The notes beneath the pieces were generated by a model. The model was not told the origin of the DNA and did no database searches. It was given only the letters and a program-made list of their open reading frames with translations. A stretch of DNA of 64,000 nucleotides, taken from positions 933-64,932 of the forward strand of contig PLXQ01000066.1 of assembly GCA_003151475.1 (NCBI GenBank), in the 5' to 3' direction. Source of the DNA: Acidimicrobiaceae bacterium. GTDB lineage: Bacteria; Actinomycetota; Acidimicrobiia; Acidimicrobiales; UBA8190. Each line of letters starts with the position of its first letter. The first letter of the stretch is position 1. Made by a program: the position numbers and the translations under genes. Shown here one piece after another: positions 8,147 through 18,140 of the stretch.

Positions 8147-8494
8147 CTACATCTCCGCCACGGGTCGGACCTCGACCGATCCGTACTTGGCCGACGGCAC
8201 CATGGCCGCTGCCGCCAGAGCCTGGTCGAGGTCGTCGCATTCGATGATGTAGAAGCCGGACATCCATTCCTTGGTCTCGGCGAAGGGCCCGTCCACGGTC
8301 AGAGTCTCGCCGTTGCGGACCCGGACGGTGGTGGCCGTCTCCGGTCCGTTCAAAGGGTCGCCGATGAAGGGTCGCCCGTGCGAGGCGAGCTCCTTGCTGA
8401 AGTCGGCATAGCCGGCCATGAGCTCGTCCCAGGCGGGGTCGCCGGGCACGGGGTGAAGCTCGGGGTCGTTGTGGATGATCAGCATGTAGCGCAT
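8147..8494 (-). CDS. YCII-domain protein paired with the ECF sigma factor
   Basis: A 115-residue protein starting MRYMLIIHNDPEL behind a GAGG ribosome site. It shows the DGPFAETKEWMSGFYIIECDDLDQA block typical of YCII/DGPF proteins, which adopt a ferredoxin-like fold. These genes very often lie directly upstream of an ECF sigma factor of the type found here and are presumed to sense a signal or act with it. The biochemical role is not established. The 44-bp gap to the sigma gene suggests one operon. Confidence 0.9.
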   Translation of the reverse strand: MRYMLIIHNDPELHPVPGDPAWDELMAGYADFSKELASHGRPFIGDPLNGPETATTVRVRNGETLTVDGPFAETKEWMSGFYIIECDDLDQALAAAAMVPSAKYGSVEVRPVAEM

Positions 8495-8597
8495 GGGAAC
8501 CTCGTTCGTCTGGCATGGGCGGGATTTCCACCTGCCCAATTGACGCCGCCCGACGACCCTGATCGACAGCTCGGGCGAGAATTCTCAGGTTGAGATG

Positions 8598-9359
8598 TCA
8601 GGCCGACGGTCGAGGTGCGGTCGAGGCCGCCCCCGGTGCGTTCTCCAGACCGTCGAGCAGAGCCCCCAGCCCGAAGTTGAAGTCGTATTCGGGATCGGGC
8701 CGGTCGCCGTATTCGCTGAACTTGAGCACCGTCGGGTACAGCCGTGCCGGCAGGACGTCGAGCAGCTCGGCCAGCCCCGACCCTTTCTCCCGGCTCGTCT
8801 CCCACGTGGCGCTGGCGTTGCGGATGGCGCTGGCGCCGAAGAGGGCGGAACACACGACGAAGTGGATCACCGTGAAATAGGTCTGCACGGCGAATTGCGC
8901 TTCGCAGCCATCGCGGTCCATCACCCGCCAGAACATCTCCCGGAGCCGCATCGAGTTGGGGCCGAGTAAAGGACCGTTGGTGATCAGGAGCACAACGCCG
9001 CCATGGGTGAGCAGGACCCGGCGGAGCTCGTGCGCCAGTTGCTCGACCGCGTCGCGCCAGCCCAGTGCGTCGTCAGGCGTGGGGAGCTCTCCGATCAGCC
9101 GGTCGGCCAACTCCACCAACAGCTCTTCACGACTGGCGATGTGCCGGTAGAGCGAGGCCGGACCGGTACCGAGCTCGTCGGCCAGCCGGCGCATGGTCAG
9201 CTCCCGCAGCCCCTCCCGGTCGAGGATGGCCAGAGCGGCCTCGCAGATCCGCTCGAGGGTAAGCCCGCGGTCGCGGTGCCGGAGCCTCTGCTCGTAGCGA
9301 TTGCGCCACCATGGGGCGGTTCCCGGCACGTCCTCGGGTCGCTTGCTCGATGCGAACAT
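8598..9359 (-). CDS. TetR-family repressor, probably autoregulated
   Basis: A 253-residue regulator. The helix-turn-helix is at about residues 54-75 (LTMRRLADELGTGPASLYRH), and the C-terminal half has the TetR_C architecture seen in the TetR(B)-like class (GVVLLITNGPLLGP, then FTVIHFVVCSALFG). I place the start at ATG 9359, since an upstream in-frame ATG would put an operator inside the gene. No ribosome site precedes it, but a TACAAT hexamer ends 7 bp upstream, so the message is probably leaderless. It is divergent from the secreted hydrolase at 9426, its likely target. Confidence 0.9.
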   Translation of the reverse strand: MFASSKRPEDVPGTAPWWRNRYEQRLRHRDRGLTLERICEAALAILDREGLRELTMRRLADELGTGPASLYRHIASREELLVELADRLIGELPTPDDALGWRDAVEQLAHELRRVLLTHGGVVLLITNGPLLGPNSMRLREMFWRVMDRDGCEAQFAVQTYFTVIHFVVCSALFGASAIRNASATWETSREKGSGLAELLDVLPARLYPTVLKFSEYGDRPDPEYDFNFGLGALLDGLENAPGAASTAPRPSA

Positions 9360-9366
9360 CGATCGT

Positions 9367-9388
9367 ATTGTAGCGAACAGCGTTCGCT
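9367..9388. promoter_or_regulatory. TetR-type operator overlapping a leaderless promoter
   Basis: AGCGAAC-N3-GTTCGCT (9372-9388) is a 17-bp perfect palindrome of the kind bound by actinobacterial TetR proteins. On the minus strand its left edge merges with TACAAT (9372-9367), a good -10 hexamer placed 7 bp before the TetR ATG. A repressor bound here would block that promoter, and it also lies 38 bp before the divergent hydrolase start. I infer autorepression and control of the hydrolase. Confidence 0.75.
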
Positions 9389-9425
9389 TCATCGAGGGAA
9401 GCGTCACGACTCGGGGGAAGTACGG

Positions 9426-10835
9426 ATGACACTGACGACGGTGAAGCGACGGGGCCTCCTGGTGGCGGTGGCCCTCGGGATCGTGCTGGGGGGCCTGCCC
9501 GGCGGCGCCAGCTCGGCCGGTACTCCGGCCCCGGCACTCGGTGTCAGCTGGATGAAGGGTTTCTCCGCCCCCGGTACCCCGGCGAAGTACAACAAGGTCG
9601 GGGTCATCAAAGTGGGGCCGAGCGGCGCCAAGAACGTCCTCGTCCTCGAGCCGGGCACCTCGGCCGGTGCCGCCTATTTCGTGCCCCTGGCCAAATGGAT
9701 CGTCTCCAAGACGAAGGGCTGGCAGGTCTGGTCGGTCGAGCGCCGGGAGAACCTGCTCGAGGACCAGTCTGAGCTGAACCTGTACAAGCAGCGCAAGGCC
9801 ACATCGACCGAACTGTTCGACTACTACCTCGGCTACCTGAAGAACTCTGCCATCAAGACCCATTTCCAGACGATCCCGGACTCGACGGTCGCTTTCGCCA
9901 AGCAGTGGGGCATGAACGTCGCCGTCCAGGACCTCCACAATGTGATCCAGTCGGCCAAGAAGCTCGGCGGCAAGGTCGTGCTCGGTGGCCACTCGCTCGG
10001 TGGATCCGTGGTCACCGCGTACGCCACCTGGAACTTCAAAGGCAAGGCGGGGGCCGATGACCTGGCCGGCCTCGTCTACATCGACGGTGGCAGTACCGCC
10101 ACACCGGTGAGCACGGCGACGGCGACCTCCGAGGTGGCGACGCTCGAATCGGCGGGCACGTCGCCCTGGTTGTCATTCGGGGGCATCCCCGCTCCCTATG
10201 CCGGCGTCTTCAACGCCACCGGATCGGCGGCTGCGCTGCTCGACCCGAACTCTCCGTCGCTCGGTGAATCCTCGGGCATCCTGCCCTCCGACATCGTGCC
10301 CACGGTTCCGGTCACCAACCTCGGCCAGTACGGCTTCGCCCTCAACGCGGCCACCTCGCCGGCCAGCCTGTTGGCCGCTCAGGCGCACCTCGGTACCGGG
10401 CTCTCGACGTCCGGTTCCGTCCACGGCTGGAACGGCGCCGGTGCCCTCACCCCGATCAATCGCTTCGCCACCATGTTCTCGGGCTATCCCATGCAGAGCG
10501 TCGACGGCACCGAGTGGTACTTCCCGCAGCGCCTGACCGACGACACCGGTGCGGTGGACAACGGCAACGCCAACCCGGCCCAGAATGTCCTGGGCCTGCG
10601 CGCCACCATGGGCCACCACCTCCCGAAGAGCTTGCACATCTACGCCTTCGGGGCGCGCCTCGGTGGCCCGGCTGTTCTGGCCGACGCCCGCGTCCTGGCC
10701 AAACAGTCACACATACCGCTCGGCAATCTGACCCTCGTCAACCGGCAGAGCACGTACTCCCACAACGATCCGGCCGGTGCCTATCCGAGCAACGTCTTCT
10801 TCGATCACTTGGTGCCGTTCCTGAAGAAGGTTTGA
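9426..10835 (+). CDS. Secreted alpha/beta-hydrolase (lipase/esterase-like)
   Basis: A 469-residue exported protein. The signal peptide is KRRGLLVAVALGIVLGGL with cleavage near SSAGT (about residue 30). The nucleophile elbow GGHSLGGS places the catalytic Ser at about residue 190. The oxyanion region (NVLVLEPGTSAGAAYF) precedes it and a late HNDPAGAYPSN..FFDHLVPF segment probably supplies the His. Substrate unknown. It starts behind a GGGGGAAG ribosome site and is divergent from the TetR gene across a shared operator, so an acyl or lipophilic ligand of the repressor may induce it. Confidence 0.85.
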   Translation: MTLTTVKRRGLLVAVALGIVLGGLPGGASSAGTPAPALGVSWMKGFSAPGTPAKYNKVGVIKVGPSGAKNVLVLEPGTSAGAAYFVPLAKWIVSKTKGWQVWSVERRENLLEDQSELNLYKQRKATSTELFDYYLGYLKNSAIKTHFQTIPDSTVAFAKQWGMNVAVQDLHNVIQSAKKLGGKVVLGGHSLGGSVVTAYATWNFKGKAGADDLAGLVYIDGGSTATPVSTATATSEVATLESAGTSPWLSFGGIPAPYAGVFNATGSAAALLDPNSPSLGESSGILPSDIVPTVPVTNLGQYGFALNAATSPASLLAAQAHLGTGLSTSGSVHGWNGAGALTPINRFATMFSGYPMQSVDGTEWYFPQRLTDDTGAVDNGNANPAQNVLGLRATMGHHLPKSLHIYAFGARLGGPAVLADARVLAKQSHIPLGNLTLVNRQSTYSHNDPAGAYPSNVFFDHLVPFLKKV

Positions 10836-11004
10836 GGGGCGAGAGCGGACGATGGGAACGGTCGCCCCTAGGGGAGGCTGAAATCGGTACACCAGGGCCT
10901 TTTCACCCCTGTGGGTTAACCTCAGAAGTGATCGGGGGATCAGTGCGCTGGTCAGCTCTCTTCGAGGGGCTGGTCCGGTGCACGCCAAAAAACCGGGGGA
11001 GACC

Positions 11005-12225
11005 ATGACCGACCTCATCAGCGGAACAGATGTGTCTGTGGAGACCGGGTCATTTCCGTGGCCCGGCCGGGTCCTGCTCGCCGTGGTGCTCGGGTGTTCA
11101 GCGCTGCTTCTCTTCCTCACCGCGGCACCACACTTCTCCGGATGGCGCGTCGGCTCGATAGCACTGGTGGTGGCGGCCTGGGTGCAGGTCAGTCTCGGTG
11201 TCGGCGGTCTCCTGCGGGGCCGCCGCCCGCTCTTCGGCATCGTGGCCGTCGTGAATCTGGCGATCATCGGGCTGTGGCTGGTCGTTCTGAGCGGTCACCA
11301 TGAAACAACGACGTTCGCCGTTGGCATAGGCGTGGCTCTGTCCGGCGTCGCTGTGCTCAGCGCCGCCACACTGGCCAGTCGACCCTTCATCGTCGCCAGT
11401 TGGCAGACCTCGACGTCGGTGCTGAGTTCGATCATCCCCGTGGCCATCGTGGCGCTGACAACCACGGCGCTCTCCATGCCATCGATCGCCTCGGCGACTC
11501 CCGTAACGCACGCCAGTTCTCCCACCACGATCCCGAACGACCTCCAGACCTCGGTGACGGTGCCGGGGCAGAACTCGGCCCGCTTCCTCCAGGTCGCCTC
11601 GGGCAATGACACCGAGAAGTCGGAACTGAAGCCCTACGTCCCTCTCGATGCCAAGGCCCAAGCCCTGCTCTCGGCGCAGCTGGCCGTAGCCGAACAGGCG
11701 GCCATGCGCTTCCCGACAGTGGCGGACGCCAAGGCGGCCGGGATGGTCCTGGCCGGCGGGATGGCGCCCGGCGTCGGTGCGCATTACCAGGTCTTGAATG
11801 CGTCCTCCTTGGCCGGCATCAATGCCGACGGTTCGGTCAACCCGGCGGAGCCGGCCTCTTGGATCTACGCCAGTACGGCCAACGATGCGCCGGTCGTCGG
11901 TGTCATGTACGAATCACTGACGGCGTCGCCGCCGTCGGGGTTCATCGGACCCAATGACCACTGGCACCAGCACTCCAATCTCTGCATCGGTTTCAAGAAC
12001 GGCATGATCACGGTGCCTTTCGCTCCTGATTCCTCGGTGACCCCTCAAGAATGCGCCGATGTCCACGGACAGTTCATGAAGAAGACGGTGTGGATGGTGC
12101 ACGCCTGGGTTGTTCCCGGCTGGGAGAGCCCGCAGGGGGTCTTCTCCCACGCCAATCTCCACGTCTACTGTCCCGGCAACACAGACCTGACCGACGCGAT
12201 CGGATTCTGCAAGCGCCAATCGTGA
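11005..12225 (+). CDS. Membrane protein with His/Cys-rich exported C-terminal domain, next to copper genes
   Basis: A 406-residue protein. Residues 10-165 contain about five membrane helices. The remaining 240 residues should lie outside the membrane. Near the C-terminus it has HWHQHSNLCIGF, an ECADVHGQF block, then WMVHAWVVPGWESP and FSHANLHVYCPG. That gives at least seven His and four Cys in about 80 residues, suggestive of a metal site. I do not recognise the family. It is 19 bp upstream of a CopC-CopD fusion, which supports a role in copper handling by context only. The start ATG 11005 follows GGGGGAGACC. Confidence 0.7.
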   Translation: MTDLISGTDVSVETGSFPWPGRVLLAVVLGCSALLLFLTAAPHFSGWRVGSIALVVAAWVQVSLGVGGLLRGRRPLFGIVAVVNLAIIGLWLVVLSGHHETTTFAVGIGVALSGVAVLSAATLASRPFIVASWQTSTSVLSSIIPVAIVALTTTALSMPSIASATPVTHASSPTTIPNDLQTSVTVPGQNSARFLQVASGNDTEKSELKPYVPLDAKAQALLSAQLAVAEQAAMRFPTVADAKAAGMVLAGGMAPGVGAHYQVLNASSLAGINADGSVNPAEPASWIYASTANDAPVVGVMYESLTASPPSGFIGPNDHWHQHSNLCIGFKNGMITVPFAPDSSVTPQECADVHGQFMKKTVWMVHAWVVPGWESPQGVFSHANLHVYCPGNTDLTDAIGFCKRQS

Positions 12226-12244
12226 TCTGACGAAAGGCCTGAAC

Positions 12245-14155
12245 GTGCGGGTGGCGACCGGCAGAGGACATCGCCGACCGGCCCGCGCGCCGCGCCGGTG
12301 GTTCCTGATCGTGCCACTGGCCGCCGGGATCGTCCTCGGTTGGAGCGGACTGGCCAGCGCCCACGCGTCAGTGGTGTCGTCCTCTCCTGCGGCCGGGGCT
12401 CACCTGGCCCATGCCCCGACCGTCGTCTCCGTCGTATTCGACCAACCGGTAAAGCCTGACGACGGTGGCCTGCTGGTTCTCGACTCCAACGGAACCGAGG
12501 TCAACGCCGGAGCGTCCACCCATCCGGCGCCCAACACCTTGCAGGCGGCGCTCCCGAACTCTCTAGGCAACGGGGCCTACGTGGCCAACTACACGGTCAC
12601 GTCGGTGGACGGGCACGTGGTGAGCGGGGGCATCGTCTTCCTGGTCGGCCACGCCTCGGCCGGCCAGATCGGCCAGCTCGCCCGACGGACGAGCTCCCTG
12701 GCCGGCTTTGTGGACAAGACCGGCCAGTTCCTCCTGTACCTCGGCGTGCTGGCGTCCGGAGGCCTGGCCTTCTTCCTGGCCTTCATCCTTCCTGCCGGCC
12801 CCGAGCGTGATCAGCTGCGGCGTTGGTGCGTGAGAGCCGCCACCGTGGCGCTGGGTGCCATGGTTGTCACCGCTGTGGCTCAGGCCGCGCTGACCGGAGG
12901 CAACTGGGGGGCGGTCCTGCATTGGGGCGTGGACAGGGAGGCGGTCGGCGGGAAATTCGGCGCCCAGTGCGCCGTACAGATCGTGGGCCTGGCCGGGTGC
13001 GTCTGGTCGGTCCGACTGAGGACGCTGGTGGCGGCACAGTTCACCGCCTTCTACGGCACGCTCATCGCCGCCGGGGCATTTGTGCTCTTCGGCCATGCCG
13101 TGGCGTCGCCCGAAAGATGGTTGAGCATCCCTGCCGACATCGTCCATGTTGTCGTGGCCGCCATCTGGATCGGAGGGCTCGCCGGGCTCGTGGTCGTCCT
13201 GCGGGCACGTACCCGGACAGCGCGTCGGGCCGGCGAACTGAGCTCGGTTCGTCACGGCCATAGCCACGGCGACGGCGGGGCCGTCTTCATCGCCGGTGCC
13301 GGGAGTGCGGTGGCCCGGTCGACGGCGGGGCCGGGTGCCGTCACCACGGCCGTTCTCGAGCGCGACCCTCCCCGCACGGGCAAAGGTGCCGTTTCGCCAA
13401 GCAGTGATGACGGGAGTGGACCCGAAGGCAATCTCCTCACCTCAACCGTCGCCGTGGTGGCCCGCTTCTCGACGATGGCGGGGATATCGGTGGCCCTTCT
13501 CTTGGTGGCCGGCGTTCTGCTGGGCATCGCCGAGGTGGGGTCTCTCAAGAATCTTGTCTCCACCTCCTACGGCCAGATCCTCTTGGTCAAGATCGCCCTG
13601 GTGGGCCTGCTCATTTTCATGGCCGCCTACAACCGGTTCCTGTTGCTGCCGACCCTCTTCACCCAGGCGACCCGCCCAGCGCGAAGCAGTCGACTCGGCT
13701 CCGGGTGGCGACGACTCTTGGCCACCGTCCGAGTCGAGGCCATCGGTGTGGTGGCCGTCCTCGCCGTGACCGCCGTTCTGGCCAACAGCACTCCGAGCAA
13801 CGGTGCCCAGCCCCTCGCTCGCCCTGTCCCGTTCGCTCAGACCCAACCATTCGAGGGCGGACACCTCTCCCTGCGGATCTCGCCCAACCAGGCGTTCGAA
13901 AATAGCTTCGTCGTCCAGTTCACCGGTCCCGGTGGGACGCCGGCGGACAAGGCAGAAAGTGTGTCGGTCTACCTGACTCTTCCTGCGGAGAACGTCGGAC
14001 CGATCGAGACGGACATGCGGAAGGTGGGAGTGGGGAGGTTCGTCCTGTCGAATACCCCGGATCCGCCGATCATCGGTACCTGGCAGATCACACTCCAGAT
14101 CCAGGTATCGGCCTTTGACGAGCCCGATGCCAGTTTCGTCGACAACGTCCGTTGA
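12245..14155 (+). CDS. CopC-CopD fusion, copper transport protein
   Basis: A 636-residue protein starting at GTG 12245 after GAAAGG. The signal sequence ends at LASAHASV, exposing the N-terminal His that begins the CopC copper site. The CopC beta-barrel (about 38-125) ends with VTSVDGHVVSGGIVF, carrying the conserved D-G-H. Eight or so membrane helices of the CopD domain follow, with a low-complexity, His-containing loop (HGHSHGDGG) in the middle and a C-terminal exported segment resembling YtkA-like domains. The arrangement resembles Bacillus YcnJ, a copper importer. It is the middle gene of a three-gene copper cluster. Confidence 0.9.
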   Translation: MRVATGRGHRRPARAPRRWFLIVPLAAGIVLGWSGLASAHASVVSSSPAAGAHLAHAPTVVSVVFDQPVKPDDGGLLVLDSNGTEVNAGASTHPAPNTLQAALPNSLGNGAYVANYTVTSVDGHVVSGGIVFLVGHASAGQIGQLARRTSSLAGFVDKTGQFLLYLGVLASGGLAFFLAFILPAGPERDQLRRWCVRAATVALGAMVVTAVAQAALTGGNWGAVLHWGVDREAVGGKFGAQCAVQIVGLAGCVWSVRLRTLVAAQFTAFYGTLIAAGAFVLFGHAVASPERWLSIPADIVHVVVAAIWIGGLAGLVVVLRARTRTARRAGELSSVRHGHSHGDGGAVFIAGAGSAVARSTAGPGAVTTAVLERDPPRTGKGAVSPSSDDGSGPEGNLLTSTVAVVARFSTMAGISVALLLVAGVLLGIAEVGSLKNLVSTSYGQILLVKIALVGLLIFMAAYNRFLLLPTLFTQATRPARSSRLGSGWRRLLATVRVEAIGVVAVLAVTAVLANSTPSNGAQPLARPVPFAQTQPFEGGHLSLRISPNQAFENSFVVQFTGPGGTPADKAESVSVYLTLPAENVGPIETDMRKVGVGRFVLSNTPDPPIIGTWQITLQIQVSAFDEPDASFVDNVR

Positions 14156-14199
14156 CCACATGCGCGACCCATTCGGTCGAGCGAGAGAGGAAGCTACCC

Positions 14200-14952
14200 A
14201 TGTACGCCAAGGTCGCCGCCGTCCTGAGCACCACAATGGCCGGAATCGCTCTGTGGGCCGGGGTCGCCGGCGCTCACGTGACGGTGAGCCCGGCGTCGCT
14301 CCCCCAAGGCACCAACGACGCCATCTTGACCTTCCGGGTCCCGAACGAATCAACCTCGGCCAGTGTCACCGGCCTGCGCCTTCAGTTCCCCCTCGAGCAC
14401 CCGATCGTCGTCGTCTCTCCTGAGGCGGGGTCGGGTTGGAAGGTCACGGTGAAAACGGCGACGCTGCCCAAGCCCATCACCACCGACGACGGGACCTTCA
14501 CCTCGACGGTCTCGGAGATCGACTGGAGCGGAGGGGCCATTCCCATTGCTCAGTTCGGCGAGTTCAACGTGCTGGCCCAGGGCCTACCGACGGTCACCGA
14601 CAAGCTGGTTTTCAAGGCCATTCAGCAATACAGCGACGGGACAACGGTGTCATGGATCCAGATCCCCGACAGCGCCGCTCCCAATCCCGCCCACCCCGCC
14701 CCGACCCTTGTCCTCACCGCGCCGGGCAAGGTGACGTCAGCGGCGGCGGCCGGTCCCGAGACGACATCGCCGCCGGCGGCCGTCGGCGCGGCGGTGTCGG
14801 GGGGCAGTAACAGTGTCGCTGTGGTGGCTCTCATCGTGGCCGGCTTGGCCGTGATTCTCGCTCTGCTCGCCGTGTGGCTGGGACGCCCACGGCTGATCAC
14901 GGAAGAGGCCCCGGACGATGGCGATGTCACGGGGCCTGATGCCGCGGACTGA
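14200..14952 (+). CDS. YcnI-like (DUF1775) exported copper-binding protein
   Basis: A 250-residue protein. The signal peptide ends at VAGA-HVTVSP, giving the mature N-terminal His that, with a Glu and a Trp (PEAGSGWKVT here), forms the copper site in YcnI proteins. The DUF1775 beta-domain covers about 27-165, an Ala/Pro linker follows, and a C-terminal helix (about 208-230) anchors it in the membrane with a short acidic tail. The start ATG 14200 follows GAGAGAGG. YcnI is usually encoded with the CopCD protein, as here, and is proposed to act as its copper chaperone. Confidence 0.92.
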   Translation: MYAKVAAVLSTTMAGIALWAGVAGAHVTVSPASLPQGTNDAILTFRVPNESTSASVTGLRLQFPLEHPIVVVSPEAGSGWKVTVKTATLPKPITTDDGTFTSTVSEIDWSGGAIPIAQFGEFNVLAQGLPTVTDKLVFKAIQQYSDGTTVSWIQIPDSAAPNPAHPAPTLVLTAPGKVTSAAAAGPETTSPPAAVGAAVSGGSNSVAVVALIVAGLAVILALLAVWLGRPRLITEEAPDDGDVTGPDAAD

Positions 14953-14983
14953 TGTCCGGGGAAACCGTCGATACGAACGCTGA

Positions 14984-17710
14984 TCAGCCGATGGCCATGC
15001 CCACGATGGGTCTGGTCAGAGCGATTCCGCCCAGGGAGCCGACGAACGGGGCGTTGAAGGAGAAGATCCCTCCGTCAGACGAGACCATCCAGTAGCCCCC
15101 GGTGGTGGGGTCAGCGGCCATGCCCACGATCGGCTTGGTCAGGTGCACTGCGCCCAGGGAGCCGGCGAACGGGGCATTGAAGGAGAAGATCCCTCCGTCA
15201 GACGACACCAGCCAGTATCCCCCGGTGGCGGGATCAGCAGCCATGCCGACAATAGGTTGGGTCAACGCCACCCCGCCCTCGGATCCGTAGAAGTGGGCGT
15301 CACCGAAGGTGAAGACACCACCGTCCGAAGCCACCAGCCAGTAGCCCTTCCCGTCGGGTGTTGCGGCCATCGCCACGATGGGTCGGGTGAGGGCAGTACC
15401 GCCGGCGGAGCCGTAGAATTGGGCGTCACCGAAGGTGAAGATCCCACCGTCGGAGGCCACCAACCAATAGCCATTGCCGTCGGGTGTATCGGCCATACCG
15501 ACGACGGGCCGGGTCAACGCCTTGCCACCCATGGACCCAAAGAAGTGGGCATTACCGAAGGTAAAGATGCCGCCGTCCGACGCCACCAAGTGGTACCCAC
15601 CGGTCGGGGGTGCGGCCGGTGTCGCCGAAGACTCGTTGGAGGCAGCGGAAGGGCCAGTCGCGTTGACCGCTTTCACGGTAAAGCTGTATCTCGCCCCGTT
15701 GGTGAGGCCGGTGACGGTGCACTGCGAGGAGGTACATCCTGTGAGGTTCGCAGTCGACACGGCTGTAGTCGGCTCCCCACCCGGGGTTGTGCCCTCGTAC
15801 ACGTTGTAGCCAGAGATTGCTGCACCGCCGTTGTTGGCGGGCGCACTCCATCCGAGCGTCACCGACGTGTTGCCCGACGTTGCGGTCAGGCCCGTCGGAG
15901 CACCCGGTACGGCCGCATTATTAGTTTCGGACAATCCGACAGGCGTCAGACCGGAGGATGAGGAAACGACCGCATAGCTGCCAGCAGTTGCGTTGAGAGT
16001 GAAGGCGGTGGCGGTGGCGACCCCACTGATGTTCGTAGTGGCGGTGGTCGTGGAGAGGCCGTTGGCAAACGTACCGCTCGCTCCACTCACCGGTGCGGTG
16101 AAGGTCACCGAGGTGCCGGCCGTAAGTACCGGATTACCATGTGAGTCCTCGATGGTGGTACTCAGCGCAGAACCAAGAGAGGTTCCAATGGTCCCACTCT
16201 GGTTGGCTCCCCCGGTGGCGACAACCTGTGAAGCAGCGGCGGCGTTATTGGTTTCGGCGAGGCTGGCGGCGGTCAAGGTCGTCGACGTGGCCACGATTGA
16301 GTAACCGCCAGAAGTCGTGTTGGCGGTGTAGGCGGTAGCGGTTGCAATTCCGCCGCCGTTGGTAAGAACACTGGTGATGCGGGTGCCATTCAAGAATGTT
16401 CCGCTCGCGCCGCTGGCCGGCGCCGTGAAAGTCACCGAGGTCCCAGCAGCCAGAACAGCGTTACCGCCTGCATCCTCGATGGTCACCGTCAAAGGAGTGG
16501 CGAAGTTTGTGCCGACCGTGGCACTTTGCCCTGCGCCGCCGGAGGTCACAACCTGGGAGGCGGCTCCAGCAGCATTGGTTTCAGTGAAGGGACCTGCAGT
16601 CAGCGCGCCCGAAGTCGCCGTAACCGTGTAGCCGCCTACCGTTGTGTTCGCCGTGAACACGCTTGCCGTCGCCACACCACTCGTGTTGGTGAGAACCGTC
16701 GTGGCCCTTCCACCGCCGGACGCAAAGGTTCCGCTTGGGCCGCTGGCCGGTGCAGTAAAGGTCACGCTCGTCCCTCCGACCAGTACGGGGTTGGCGCTTG
16801 CATCCTCGATGGTCGCACTCAAGGGTGTGGTGAATGTGGTTCCGACAGCGGCACTCTGTGTAGCTCCTGCTGAGGCCACGACCTGGGATGCAGGTCCAGC
16901 AGTATTCGTCTCAGTGAAGTTTACTGAGGCCAGGCCCGACGAGGACCCTACGATCGAATAGACGCCAGATGAATTGTTTGCCGTATATGTAGTAGCAGTT
17001 GCAACCCCACTGGAGTTGGTGTTTCCTGTGGTCGTTTTCGTGGTGTTTAGAAATGTTCCGCTTGCCCCAGTGGCTGGCGCCGTGAATATGACCGGCGTCC
17101 CTGCCGTTAACACTGTGTTGCCAAACGAGTCATAAACAGTGGCAGTTAGGACAGTCGTGAAGGCAGTTCCGATCGTATTGCTTTGACCACCACCTGATGC
17201 GACAACGACTTGAGAGGCCGCGGCTGCGACGATTGTAAATGCGGGACTGCTAGCGACGGGGGATAAGTCGCTCGAGGAGCTTGCGCTTATCGTGTCACTT
17301 CCAGCGGTCGTTGAGTTGGTTACCGTATTGCCCACCCCAGCCACAACGGCGACAGCCGTCGACGCATTGACAAGGACGGGGGTGGTAATCGTGACGTTGT
17401 TGGCGGCTGATTGGGTCGGTAAAATGGCAACCGCCTGACCGTTGACGGAATAGTCGATTGCTGTCAAAGGAAATTGAGTGCCAACAGGGCCGCTGAGGGT
17501 GATGGTGCCCACTCCATTGGCTAACGCACCAGATGTACTTGTATTGAAATCGACCGCATAGGTGGCAGCGGCGTTGGCAATCAAGGAAGATGGAGATGCG
17601 GTAACCGTATTAACAACAGAGGCGTAGGCGGCAGGAACCATGATAGCGAACGAGGCAAGAAGCGCCGTGGTTGTCCCGATTGCGATCCTTCGATACGCGT
17701 TTCTTGGCAC
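14984..17710 (-). CDS. Large secreted surface protein: Ig-like repeats, FN3 domain, five DGGIF repeats
   Basis: A 908-residue exported protein with a signal peptide (1-30, cleavage near AYASV). From about 165 to 640 it carries four roughly 105-residue Ig-like repeats, each opening with ASQVV-x-(S/T)GG-x-x-QS and containing a G-T-x-V-x-F-T-A-P strand and a GVATA-T-x-F/Y-T-x-N block. One fibronectin type III domain follows (about 643-735). The end has five units of the form [14 protein letters not shown] with an F-Y-G-S-x-G-G end, a beta-propeller-like repeat frequent in secreted Acidimicrobiia proteins. Probable adhesin or wall protein; ligand unknown. Convergent with ycnI. Confidence 0.85.
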   Translation of the reverse strand: MPRNAYRRIAIGTTTALLASFAIMVPAAYASVVNTVTASPSSLIANAAATYAVDFNTSTSGALANGVGTITLSGPVGTQFPLTAIDYSVNGQAVAILPTQSAANNVTITTPVLVNASTAVAVVAGVGNTVTNSTTAGSDTISASSSSDLSPVASSPAFTIVAAAASQVVVASGGGQSNTIGTAFTTVLTATVYDSFGNTVLTAGTPVIFTAPATGASGTFLNTTKTTTGNTNSSGVATATTYTANNSSGVYSIVGSSSGLASVNFTETNTAGPASQVVASAGATQSAAVGTTFTTPLSATIEDASANPVLVGGTSVTFTAPASGPSGTFASGGGRATTVLTNTSGVATASVFTANTTVGGYTVTATSGALTAGPFTETNAAGAASQVVTSGGAGQSATVGTNFATPLTVTIEDAGGNAVLAAGTSVTFTAPASGASGTFLNGTRITSVLTNGGGIATATAYTANTTSGGYSIVATSTTLTAASLAETNNAAAASQVVATGGANQSGTIGTSLGSALSTTIEDSHGNPVLTAGTSVTFTAPVSGASGTFANGLSTTTATTNISGVATATAFTLNATAGSYAVVSSSSGLTPVGLSETNNAAVPGAPTGLTATSGNTSVTLGWSAPANNGGAAISGYNVYEGTTPGGEPTTAVSTANLTGCTSSQCTVTGLTNGARYSFTVKAVNATGPSAASNESSATPAAPPTGGYHLVASDGGIFTFGNAHFFGSMGGKALTRPVVGMADTPDGNGYWLVASDGGIFTFGDAQFYGSAGGTALTRPIVAMAATPDGKGYWLVASDGGVFTFGDAHFYGSEGGVALTQPIVGMAADPATGGYWLVSSDGGIFSFNAPFAGSLGAVHLTKPIVGMAADPTTGGYWMVSSDGGIFSFNAPFVGSLGGIALTRPIVGMAIG

Positions 17711-18140
17711 GTTGTCTCCTGTCTGGAGGCCGCGTTCAACCCTTACGGGAGCGGACGCGACGAGGCTTTCCTGAGAATCGGGTGATCAGTTCGAGAGATG
17801 GTGTCGATGCCCACGCCGAGAATTGGCCCATAGGGGGCCCGCGTCTTCCCCACGCCGGGGTCCTATGACCGCACTGACGGATGACGCAATTGTTCGGATC
17901 GAAGACGTGATTCGCCTCTTCCAACAGAGTGGGGAGAGGACACGTCGAGCCTCGGCGGCGGGTGCGCATCGGCACCCTGTCCAAACCAGGCGCCCCCTCT
18001 CAGGGGTCTATTGGCACCATCGGCAGGTGACGCCCACACCTTGAGGGGACCCTCGATCCGTGGTCATTTGGGCTCCGGGCGCCTACTTTGCCTGTAAAGG
18101 CAGCGACAAAAGATCCTTCCGGATCGTCTGTGGTTCTTTA
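17711..18140. other. Intergenic region with a long-range inverted repeat
   Basis: No supported gene is visible in these 430 bases. The left part must hold the promoter of the surface-protein gene. Near the right end GGGCGCCTA (18077-18085) pairs with TAGGCGCCC (18142-18150), which overlaps the stop codon of the lipoprotein gene on the minus strand. The 56-nt loop contains weak inner stems. This may act as the transcription terminator of the lipoprotein gene. Confidence 0.4.
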
